A DNA stretch of 9,819 nt from Alphaproteobacteria bacterium (GTDB lineage: Bacteria; Pseudomonadota; Alphaproteobacteria; VGEJ01), in the NCBI GenBank assembly GCA_016869335.1, contig VGEJ01000073.1, forward strand, positions 1 to 9,819, read 5' to 3'. Below the pieces are notes generated by a model that worked only from the letters and a program-made list of their open reading frames with translations, made no database searches and was not told the DNA's origin. Each line of letters begins with the position of its first letter. Positions within the stretch are counted from its first letter, which is position 1. Of the stretch, positions 1 to 5,753 are shown in pieces. A program made the translations under genes and the position numbers.

Positions 1-80
1 GGCCCCGAGCACGAGCCCAGCGCGCCGCACCGGCCCGCTCGTACCGCCGCCGTCCGACCCCGCCGTCGCGGGCGGTTTGC

Positions 81-109
81 TTGACGGGGCAGGGTGCGGA
101 GCGTAGTGT
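81..109 (+). promoter_or_regulatory. Putative sigma70-type promoter upstream of ffh
   Basis: TTGACG at 81-86 matches the -35 consensus TTGACA at five of six positions and is preceded by C, giving the CTTGAC core common in alphaproteobacterial housekeeping promoters. TAGTGT at 104-109 lies exactly 17 nt downstream but matches TATAAT at only three of six positions. Transcription would begin near 116, about 115 nt before the ffh start. No other equally good -35/-10 pair is visible before ffh, and no intergenic gap further down the cluster is long enough to hold a full promoter. It is therefore the best candidate for driving the whole gene block, although promoters inside coding sequence are not excluded. 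The call rests on spacing and the -35 match. Confidence 0.5.
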
Positions 110-230
110 CCGCGCGCCGCTCAACGGTCCGAGTTGTGGTTGCGGCCCGCTCCGGCGTGGCTCCGCCAGTCCGCGAGGTTCGCGCAGTGGCGCCGCCGTG
201 CATTGGCTCTAGGGATACGCGTTCAGGTTC
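110..230 (+). other. Non-coding leader between promoter and ffh
   Basis: This GC-rich stretch separates the putative promoter from the ffh start codon. It holds only small potential hairpins, such as CGCGA (172-176) pairing with TCGCG (180-184), and nothing resembling a known riboswitch, a leader peptide or the conserved 4.5S SRP RNA loop. The ribosome binding site before ffh is weak: an AGGG lies about 17 nt upstream of the ATG and a CAGG about 4 nt upstream. An open frame running through this stretch into ffh is out of frame with it and has no homologous character, so I do not treat it as a gene. Confidence 0.4.
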
Positions 231-1604
231 ATGTTCGACACTCTAACCGAGCAGCTCGGCAAGGTCTTCGATCGCCTGCGCAAGCGCGGCGCGCTGAGCG
301 AGGCCGACGTCGGCGAGGCCCTGCGCGAGGTGCGGGTGGCGCTGCTCGAGGCCGATGTCGCGCTGCCGGTGGTCAAGTCGTTCATCGACACGGTGCGCGC
401 CAAGGCGGTGGGTGCCGAGGTGTTGCGCTCGGTAACACCGGCGCAGATGGTCATCAAGGTCGTCCACGACCAGCTCATCGCGATGCTGGGCGGCACCTCG
501 GTCGAGTTCGAGATCGCCGCCGCGCCGCCGGCGCCGCTGCTGCTGGTCGGGCTGCAGGGCTCGGGCAAGACCACCACGGCGGCCAAGATCGCGATCCGCC
601 TGCGCGACCGCGCCAAGCAGCGGGCCCTGCTCGCCTCCCTCGACACCCGGCGGCCGGCGGCCCAGGAGCAACTGCGCGTGCTCGGCGAGCAGGCGGGGGT
701 CGCGACCCTGCCCATCGTTGCCGGCCAGATGCCGGTCGAGATCGCGCGGCGCGCGATGGCGGCGGCCCGCCTCCAGGGGTTCGACGTAGTCATCCTCGAC
801 ACCGCCGGACGGCTGCACGTCGATGAGGCGCTGATGGCCGAGGCGGCGGCGGTGCGCGATGCGGTCAACCCAGTGGAAACACTGCTGGTCGCGGACGCGC
901 TGACCGGTCAGGACGCGGTCAATTTGGCGCAGCGCTTCAGCGCGCATATCGGCCTGACCGGCGTTGTGCTCACGCGCATCGACGGCGATGCCCGGGGCGG
1001 GGCGGCGCTCTCGATCCGCGCCGTCGCCGGCTGCCCGATCAAGCTCATCGGCACCGGCGAGAAACTCGATGCGCTCGAGGGCTTCCACCCCGACCGCATC
1101 GCCTCGCGTATCCTCGGCATGGGCGACGTGGTGAGCCTGGTCGAGCGGGCGCAGGAGACGATCGCCGCCGAGGACGCCGAGCGGCTGGAGGCGAAGCTGC
1201 TCAAGGGTCAGTTCGACCTCGCCGACCTCGGCGAGCAGCTTCGCCAGATGCGCCGCATGGGCGGGATGCAGGGTCTGATGGCGCTGCTGCCGGGCGTGGG
1301 CAAGGTAAAGCGACAGCTCGGCGCCGCCGGCATCGACGACCGCATGCTGGCGCGCCAGGTGGCGATGATCCAGTCGATGACGCCCATGGAGCGGCGCAAT
1401 GCCCGGCTGATTGGCGGCTCGCGCAAGCGCCGCATCGCGGCCGGCTCCGGCACCTCGGTCCAGGAGGTCAACCGCCTGCTCAAACAGTACAAGCAGATGT
1501 CCGAGATGGTGCGCAAGGTCGGGAAGCTCGGCAAGCAGGGGCTGCTGCGGGCGGGCCTCGGGCAGATGCCGAGTTTCCCAGGGTACCCCGGCCGCCCGCG
1601 CTGA
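231..1604 (+). CDS. ffh: Signal recognition particle GTPase Ffh (SRP54)
   Basis: Ffh binds 4.5S RNA and hydrophobic signal sequences emerging from the ribosome, and delivers ribosome-nascent chain complexes to the receptor FtsY at the inner membrane. The 457-residue product has normal family length. The helical N domain (about 1-95, with the ALLEADV motif at 38-44) precedes the G domain: P-loop GLQGSGKTT (107-115), DTRRPAA (138-144), DTAGR (190-194), TRID (248-251), DARGG (253-257) and GTGEK (274-278). The methionine-rich M domain starts near 325 and contains the RNA-binding GSRKRRIAAGSG (396-407) plus a helix to about 430. The fourth G motif reads TRID rather than the TKxD of many Ffh proteins, which fits alphaproteobacteria. 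The ATG at 231 gives the typical MFDTLTEQLG start. It is first in the cluster, 36 nt before rpsP. Identity is essentially certain. Confidence 0.98.
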   Translation: MFDTLTEQLGKVFDRLRKRGALSEADVGEALREVRVALLEADVALPVVKSFIDTVRAKAVGAEVLRSVTPAQMVIKVVHDQLIAMLGGTSVEFEIAAAPPAPLLLVGLQGSGKTTTAAKIAIRLRDRAKQRALLASLDTRRPAAQEQLRVLGEQAGVATLPIVAGQMPVEIARRAMAAARLQGFDVVILDTAGRLHVDEALMAEAAAVRDAVNPVETLLVADALTGQDAVNLAQRFSAHIGLTGVVLTRIDGDARGGAALSIRAVAGCPIKLIGTGEKLDALEGFHPDRIASRILGMGDVVSLVERAQETIAAEDAERLEAKLLKGQFDLADLGEQLRQMRRMGGMQGLMALLPGVGKVKRQLGAAGIDDRMLARQVAMIQSMTPMERRNARLIGGSRKRRIAAGSGTSVQEVNRLLKQYKQMSEMVRKVGKLGKQGLLRAGLGQMPSFPGYPGRPR

Positions 1605-1625
1605 ACGGCTCATCGTCACGCACAC

Positions 1626-1630
1626 GGAGG
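1626..1630 (+). promoter_or_regulatory. Ribosome binding site of rpsP
   Basis: GGAGG lies 10 nt before the rpsP ATG at 1641. It is a strong Shine-Dalgarno core with slightly long spacing, as expected for a highly translated ribosomal protein gene. Confidence 0.7.
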
Positions 1631-1640
1631 CGACGCACGC

Positions 1641-2009
1641 ATGTCTCTCAAGATCCGGTTGGCCCGCGCCGGGGCGAAGAAGCGCCCCTATTTCCGCATC
1701 GTCATCGCTGACACGCGGAGCCCACGCGATGGCCGGTTCATCGAGCGCGTTGGCACCTACAACCCGCTCTTGCGACGCGACGATCCGCAGCGCGTGCGGC
1801 TGATCCCGGAGCGCATCCAGTACTGGCTCTCCAATGGCGCGACCCCGAGCGATCGCGTCGCGCGCTTTCTCGGCGCCGCTTCGCTGATCCCGCCGCCGGC
1901 GCCCCGCAACAACCCGCAGAAGGCGCAACCCAAGGCGAAGGCACAGGAGCGGCGCAAGGCCGCTGAGGGGGCGGCGCCCGCGGCGGCCCCGGCCGAGGGC
2001 CAGGCGTGA
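1641..2009 (+). CDS. rpsP: 30S ribosomal protein bS16
   Basis: S16 is a small-subunit protein that binds 16S rRNA early and helps assemble the 5' domain. The 122-residue product begins with the family signature MSLKIRLARAGAKKRPYFRI, followed by the conserved VIADTRSPRDGRFIERVGTYNPL (21-43) and RIQYWLSNGATPSDRVARFL (58-77). The core ends near residue 82. The remaining 40 residues are a Pro/Ala/Lys-rich, apparently disordered tail that begins with a PPPAP patch. E. coli S16 is about 82 residues, so this tail is an extension of a type known in alphaproteobacteria. A GGAGG ribosome binding site precedes the ATG. rimM follows after 16 nt, which matches the classical rpsP-rimM-trmD-rplS operon. Confidence 0.98.
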   Translation: MSLKIRLARAGAKKRPYFRIVIADTRSPRDGRFIERVGTYNPLLRRDDPQRVRLIPERIQYWLSNGATPSDRVARFLGAASLIPPPAPRNNPQKAQPKAKAQERRKAAEGAAPAAAPAEGQA

Positions 2010-2025
2010 CGCACGGGGTCGGCCG

Positions 2026-2577
2026 ATGCGGCGCATGATCGGGCGGAGCGAGGAGCGAATCCTCATGGGCGTCGTGCTCGGCCCGCACGGCGTTCAGGGC
2101 GATGTGCGCATCAAGAGCTTTACGCAAGCCGCCGAAGACATCGGCGCCTATGGTCCGGTCGAGGACGCAACCGGCGCGCGTCAGTTCACCCTCAGCGTGC
2201 GCGGCGCCAGCCGCGGCACGGTCATCGCGCGGATCGCGGGCGTCGCCGACCGCGGCGCGGCCGAGGCGCTGCACGGGCTCAAGCTCTATCTGCCGCGGGC
2301 ACGCCTCGACCCATTGAACGATGACGAGTTCTATCACGCCGACCTGATCGGACTGTCGGCGACGCTGCCGAGCGGCGCGTTGCTCGGCCGGGTGATCGCG
2401 GTGCATGACTTCGGCGCCGGGCCGATGCTGGAGATTGCGATCGCCGGCCGCGATTCCATTCTTGTGCCATTCAACCGCATCGAGGTACCGCGGGTCGATC
2501 TCGAGGCCGGTTGCGTCATCGTCGAGCCGGCGGCCGAGCTGCCGGCGACCGAGCTGGAGGCGGAGGACGCGGCGTGA
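2026..2577 (+). CDS. rimM: 16S rRNA processing/30S maturation factor RimM
   Basis: RimM binds S19 and helps mature the head of the 30S subunit. The 183-residue product has the N-terminal RimM domain (about 11-95, with the hallmark MGVVLGPHGVQGDVRIKSF at 14-32) and a C-terminal PRC-barrel (about 102-168, with YHADLIGL at 103-110, GRVIAVHDFGAG at 121-132 and LVPF at 146-149). The last 15 residues are acidic and Ala/Glu-rich. The start is uncertain. ATG 2026 and ATG 2035 both keep the first beta strand (ERILMG). ATG 2065 has a better-placed AGGAG upstream but would begin inside that strand, so I prefer 2026. The stop codon overlaps the trmD start by 4 nt, so the two are probably translationally coupled. 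Function is secure; the exact N terminus is not. Confidence 0.95.
   Translation: MRRMIGRSEERILMGVVLGPHGVQGDVRIKSFTQAAEDIGAYGPVEDATGARQFTLSVRGASRGTVIARIAGVADRGAAEALHGLKLYLPRARLDPLNDDEFYHADLIGLSATLPSGALLGRVIAVHDFGAGPMLEIAIAGRDSILVPFNRIEVPRVDLEAGCVIVEPAAELPATELEAEDAA
2562..2566 (+). promoter_or_regulatory. Ribosome binding site that fixes the trmD start
   Basis: GGAGG lies inside the 3' end of rimM, 7 nt before the GTG at 2574. This ideal spacing favours GTG 2574 over the in-frame TTG at 2511, which would add 21 non-homologous Gly/Arg/Ala-rich residues. Confidence 0.75.
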
Positions 2578-3284
2578 GTGCGCCATGGACCGCCCGCGTC
2601 CTGACCCTGTTCCCAGAGATGTTCCCGGGGCCACTCGGCGGCTCGGTTTCAGGGCGGGCGCTGGCGAGCGGCCTGTGGCGGCTGGTGGTGATCAACATCC
2701 GCGATTTCGCCACCGACCGGCACGGTACGGTCGATGACGCGCCGTTCGGCGGCGGTCCCGGCATGGTGCTGCGGCCCGACGTGCTGGCGGCGGCGATCGC
2801 GGGCGCCCCACGCTTGCCGGGCGCGCCGCTGATCTGTCTCAGCCCGCGCGGCCGGCGCCTCGAACAGGCCCGTGTCCGGGCGCTGGCGCGGGGCCCGGGC
2901 GTCACCCTGATCTGCGGCCACTACGAGGGTATCGACCAGCGCGTCATCGAGGCAACCGCAGCCGAGGAGATCAGCCTTGGCGATTTCGTCCTGTCCGGCG
3001 GCGAGAGCGCGGCCATAGTGCTGCTCGATGCGGCGGTGCGGCTAATGCCCGGCGTCGTCGGCGATCGGGCGAGCCTGACCGAAGAGAGCTTCGACGGCGG
3101 GCTTCTCGAGTATCCGCACTACACCCGGCCCCAGGTGTGGGACGGCCGGGCGGTGCCCGAAGTCCTGGTCTCCGGCAATCACGCGGCGATCGCGGCGTGG
3201 CGCCATTCGGAGGCCGAGCGCGCGACGCGCGAGCGGCGCCCCGACCTGTGGTCGCACTACATCAGCCAGCAGCACCGAGGGTGA
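2574..3284 (+). CDS. trmD: tRNA (guanine-37-N1)-methyltransferase TrmD
   Basis: TrmD transfers a methyl group from S-adenosylmethionine to N1 of G37, 3' of the anticodon, and so prevents +1 frameshifting. The 236-residue SPOUT protein opens with the typical ARVLTLFPEMFP (7-18), then DDAPFGGGPGMVL (54-66). The trefoil-knot SAM site follows: LSPRGRRLEQ (89-98), CGHYEGIDQR (114-123) and SLGDFVLSGGE (134-144). The linker and C-terminal domain contain EESFDGGLLEYPHYTRP (170-186), SGNHAAIAAWR (200-210) and a final RRPDLW (221-226). Start GTG 2574 overlaps the rimM stop as GTGA and has a GGAGG 7 nt upstream. The linker reads EESF and LLEYP where E. coli, from memory, has DSF and LLDCP; similar Glu forms occur in alphaproteobacteria. 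rplS begins 4 nt after the stop. Confidence 0.97.
   Translation: MSAPWTARVLTLFPEMFPGPLGGSVSGRALASGLWRLVVINIRDFATDRHGTVDDAPFGGGPGMVLRPDVLAAAIAGAPRLPGAPLICLSPRGRRLEQARVRALARGPGVTLICGHYEGIDQRVIEATAAEEISLGDFVLSGGESAAIVLLDAAVRLMPGVVGDRASLTEESFDGGLLEYPHYTRPQVWDGRAVPEVLVSGNHAAIAAWRHSEAERATRERRPDLWSHYISQQHRG
3277..3281 (+). promoter_or_regulatory. Ribosome binding site of rplS
   Basis: GAGGG overlaps the last trmD codons and lies 7 nt before the rplS ATG at 3289. This supports that start and coupling between the two genes. Confidence 0.65.
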
Positions 3285-3288
3285 CGTC

Positions 3289-3711
3289 ATGGACACGATC
3301 GAGCAGCTCGAGAGGGAGCAGATCGCCAAGCTCACGGCCGAGCGGCCGGTCCCGGACTTCGCGCCCGGCGACACGGTGCGGGTGATGGTGAAGGTCGTCG
3401 AAGGTACGCGCGAGCGGCTGCAGGCCTACGAGGGGGTTTGCATCGCCCGGCGCAACCGCGGGCTCGGCTCGTCGTTCACGGTGCGCAAGATCTCCTATGG
3501 CGAGGGGGTCGAGCGCATCTTTCCGCTCTATTCGCCGCAAGTGGCCGGCATCGAGGTCGTACGCCGGGGCGACGTGCGGCGGGCCAAGCTCTATTACCTA
3601 CGGGGCCGCACCGGCAAGAGCGCCCGCATCACCGAGCGCGTCGAGCGCGGTCGGGGCGAGCCGGAGGGTGCCAAGCCGGCGGGCGAGGGCGAGGGCGGCG
3701 CCGACTCCTGA
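3289..3711 (+). CDS. rplS: 50S ribosomal protein bL19
   Basis: L19 sits at the 30S-50S interface of the large subunit and contributes to an intersubunit bridge. The 140-residue product carries the family core: FAPGDTVRVMVKVVEG (24-39), RERLQAYEGVCIARRNRG (41-58), SSFTVRKISYGEGVERIFPLYSP (61-83) and RRGDVRRAKLYYLRGRTGKSARI (92-114). The usual protein ends around 115-125. Here a Gly/Glu-rich, acidic tail of about 20 residues (120-140) follows, which is unusual in sign for an rRNA-binding protein but is outside the core. A GAGGG site precedes the ATG. It is the last translation gene of the classical operon; leuC starts 19 nt later with no hairpin between. Confidence 0.98.
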   Translation: MDTIEQLEREQIAKLTAERPVPDFAPGDTVRVMVKVVEGTRERLQAYEGVCIARRNRGLGSSFTVRKISYGEGVERIFPLYSPQVAGIEVVRRGDVRRAKLYYLRGRTGKSARITERVERGRGEPEGAKPAGEGEGGADS

Positions 3712-3717
3712 GGCGGC

Positions 3718-3723
3718 GAGAGG
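3718..3723 (+). promoter_or_regulatory. Ribosome binding site that fixes the leuC start
   Basis: GAGAGG lies 7 nt before ATG 3731. The reading frame is open further upstream, to 3497 inside rplS, but this site and the homology both place the leuC start at 3731. Confidence 0.7.
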
Positions 3724-3730
3724 TCAAGCG

Positions 3731-5137
3731 ATGGCACTACCCCGCACGCTGTTCGACAAGATCTGGGACAGCCACGTCGTCGATGCCCAGCCCGACGGCA
3801 CGGTCCTCCTCTACATCGATCGCCACCTCGTGCACGAGGTGACGAGCCCGCAGGCGTTCGAGGGGCTCCGGGTGGCCGGCCGCACGGTGCGTCGGCCGAA
3901 CGCGACGCTCGCGGTGGCGGACCACAACGTACCGACCACCGACCGGCGTAACGGCATCACCGAGGAGGAGTCGCGCATCCAGGTCGAGACGCTGGAAGCG
4001 AACTGCCGCGATTTCGGCCTGACGTATTTCTCGATGAACGACGTCCGCCAGGGCATCGTCCACGTCATCGGGCCGGAGCAGGGCCTGACCCAGCCCGGTA
4101 TCACCCTCGTGTGCGGTGACAGCCATACCGCGACGCACGGCGCGTTCGGGGCGCTCGCGTTCGGCATCGGCACCTCTGAGGTCGAGCACGTCCTGGCCAC
4201 CCAGACCCTCCTGCAGAAGCGACCGAAGAACATGCGGGTGACGGTCGAGGGCGCGCTCGGGCCGGGTGTCGGCGCCAAGGACCTGATCCTCGGCATCATC
4301 GGCCGGATCGGCACGGCCGGCGGCACCGGTCACGTGATCGAGTACGCCGGCGCCGCGATCCGCGGGCTCAGCATGGAAGGCCGCATGACGGTCTGCAACA
4401 TGTCGATCGAGGCTGGCGCCCGCGCCGGCCTGGTCGCGCCCGATGAGACCACTTTCGCCTACCTGCGCGGGCGGCCCATGGTGCCGCAGGGCGCGGGCTT
4501 CGAGCGGGCGCTGGCGTACTGGCGGAGCTTTGCCTCCGACCCAGGCGCCCGGTACGACACCGAGGTGGCGATCGCCGCCGCCGCCATCGCGCCGCTCGTC
4601 ACCTGGGGTACCAGCCCGCAGGACGTCGTGCCGATCGATGGCCGGGTGCCCGACCCGGCCGACGCTTCCGATCCGCAACGCCGCACGGCGATCGAAAGCG
4701 CGCTCGACTACATGGGACTGAAGCCGGGAACGCCGATGCGCGCGATCGCGGTCGACAAGGTGTTCATCGGCTCCTGCACCAATGGGCGGATGGAAGACCT
4801 GCGGGCCGCCGCCGCCGTGGCGCGCGGCCGCCACGTGGCGCCGCACGTGATGGCTCTCGTGGTGCCGGGCTCCGGCCTCGTCAAGCGGCAGGCCGAGGCC
4901 GAGGGCCTCGACCGCATCTTCATCGCCGCCGGCTTCGAGTGGCGCGAGCCCGGGTGCTCGATGTGCCTGGCGATGAACGCCGATCGGCTGGGGCCGGGCG
5001 AGCGCTGCGCCGCGACCTCGAACCGCAACTTCCGCGGCCGCCAGGGTCCGGGCGGGCGCACCCACCTGCTCAGCCCGGCAATGGCGGCGGCGGCCGCGGT
5101 GACGGGGCACCTGACCGACGTGCGCGAGCTCCTGTAG
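3731..5137 (+). CDS. leuC: 3-isopropylmalate dehydratase large subunit LeuC
   Basis: LeuC is the [4Fe-4S] subunit of the LeuCD heterodimer, which converts 2-isopropylmalate to 3-isopropylmalate via dehydration and rehydration in cytosolic leucine synthesis. The 468-residue product has normal length and begins MALPRTLFDKIWDSHVV. Aconitase-family motifs include VADHNVPTTDR (62-72), GDSHTATHGAFGALAFGIGTSEVEHVLATQ (129-158) and FIGSCTNGR (345-353). The three cluster cysteines are C349, C409 and C412, the last two in EPGCSMCLAMN. NRNFRGRQG (431-439) is the conserved C-terminal substrate-binding loop. The frame is open upstream into rplS, but GAGAGG before ATG 3731 and homology set the start. It follows rplS by 19 nt and leuD follows after 4 nt. 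No leader peptide or attenuator fits in that gap, so E. coli-style leucine attenuation is not possible there. Confidence 0.98.
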   Translation: MALPRTLFDKIWDSHVVDAQPDGTVLLYIDRHLVHEVTSPQAFEGLRVAGRTVRRPNATLAVADHNVPTTDRRNGITEEESRIQVETLEANCRDFGLTYFSMNDVRQGIVHVIGPEQGLTQPGITLVCGDSHTATHGAFGALAFGIGTSEVEHVLATQTLLQKRPKNMRVTVEGALGPGVGAKDLILGIIGRIGTAGGTGHVIEYAGAAIRGLSMEGRMTVCNMSIEAGARAGLVAPDETTFAYLRGRPMVPQGAGFERALAYWRSFASDPGARYDTEVAIAAAAIAPLVTWGTSPQDVVPIDGRVPDPADASDPQRRTAIESALDYMGLKPGTPMRAIAVDKVFIGSCTNGRMEDLRAAAAVARGRHVAPHVMALVVPGSGLVKRQAEAEGLDRIFIAAGFEWREPGCSMCLAMNADRLGPGERCAATSNRNFRGRQGPGGRTHLLSPAMAAAAAVTGHLTDVRELL

Positions 5138-5141
5138 CGCC

Positions 5142-5747
5142 GTGGAACGCTTTGCCGTCCTCAGCGGGATCGCGGCGCCGTACCCAGCCGCCAACGTCGA
5201 CACCGATCAGATCATCCCGGCGCGGTTCCTCCGCACGATCAAGCGCAGCGGGCTTGGGGTGCATCTCTTCAACGAGCTGCGTTACGACCCGACCGGGCGG
5301 GAGCGGCCCGATTTCGTGCTCAATCGGCCGCCCTACCGCGGTGCCGTCATCCTGGTTGCAGGCGACAACTTCGGCTGCGGCTCGAGCCGCGAGCACGCGC
5401 CCTGGGCACTCCTCGACTTCGGCATCCGCTGCGTCATCAGCACAAGCTTCGCCGACATCTTCTTCAACAACTGCTTCAAGAACGGGCTCCTGCCGGCGGT
5501 CGTGCAGGCCGCGGCGCTGGTCGGCCTGATGGCCGCGGCGGAGCGCGGCGAGACGCTTACGGTCGATCTCGCCGCCCAGGAGATCCGCGCCCCGGCCGTG
5601 CCGGCGGTGGCCTTCACCATCGATGCGTTCCGCAAGCATTGTTTGATCAATGGCCTCGATGACATCGGCCTGACGCTCGAGAAGGCCGATAGGATCGCGG
5701 CCTTCGAAGGGCGCCAAAAGAGCGCGCTGCCTTGGCTCTATGGGTGA
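5142..5747 (+). CDS. leuD: 3-isopropylmalate dehydratase small subunit LeuD
   Basis: LeuD is the swivelling-domain partner of LeuC; the pair form isopropylmalate isomerase. The 201-residue product matches family length. Motifs are NVDTDQIIPARFL (18-30), the LFNELRYDP segment (42-50), GDNFGCGSSREHAPWAL (74-90) with the substrate-binding SSRE, the conserved FADIFFNNCFKNGLLP (103-118), and a C-terminal ADRIAAFE with a PWLYG end. Translation must start at GTG 5142, because no upstream in-frame start fits and later Met codons would remove NVDTDQ. No clear Shine-Dalgarno sequence is visible, and the gene begins 4 nt after the leuC stop, so it is probably translated by ribosomes finishing leuC. This would help balance the two subunits. 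leuB starts 6 nt downstream. Confidence 0.97.
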   Translation: MERFAVLSGIAAPYPAANVDTDQIIPARFLRTIKRSGLGVHLFNELRYDPTGRERPDFVLNRPPYRGAVILVAGDNFGCGSSREHAPWALLDFGIRCVISTSFADIFFNNCFKNGLLPAVVQAAALVGLMAAAERGETLTVDLAAQEIRAPAVPAVAFTIDAFRKHCLINGLDDIGLTLEKADRIAAFEGRQKSALPWLYG

Positions 5748-5753
5748 GCGACG

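Noticed and set aside
59..80. GC-rich hairpin (CCGCC 60-64 with GGCGG 71-75) followed by TTTGC, possibly a terminator of an upstream gene
   Set aside because: The stem is only 5 bp, an alternative pairing competes, and the T-run is three bases. It is too weak to call.
110..230. Search for a 4.5S SRP RNA gene near ffh
   Set aside because: The conserved GGAAG/AGCAG loop elements are not seen in the leader on either strand, and no intergenic gap elsewhere is large enough.
134..826. 230-codon + strand open frame overlapping the ffh start
   Set aside because: It is out of frame with ffh, rich in Arg/Gly/Ala and without homology signals. It continues through the conserved Ffh G domain as a frame-shifted shadow.
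243..2066. 607-codon open frame on the minus strand opposite ffh and rpsP
   Set aside because: The translation is Arg/Ala/Gly/His-rich low complexity with no recognisable motif. It is the shadow expected opposite GC-rich coding sequence with strong third-position G/C.
3712..3730. Leucine attenuator or leader peptide before leuC
   Set aside because: The gap is 19 nt and holds only the ribosome binding site. There is no room for a Leu-rich peptide with terminator and antiterminator stems.
3737..5203. 488-codon open frame on the minus strand opposite leuC
   Set aside because: The opposite strand encodes an unmistakable LeuC with all catalytic residues. The antisense product is low complexity and arises from codon bias.
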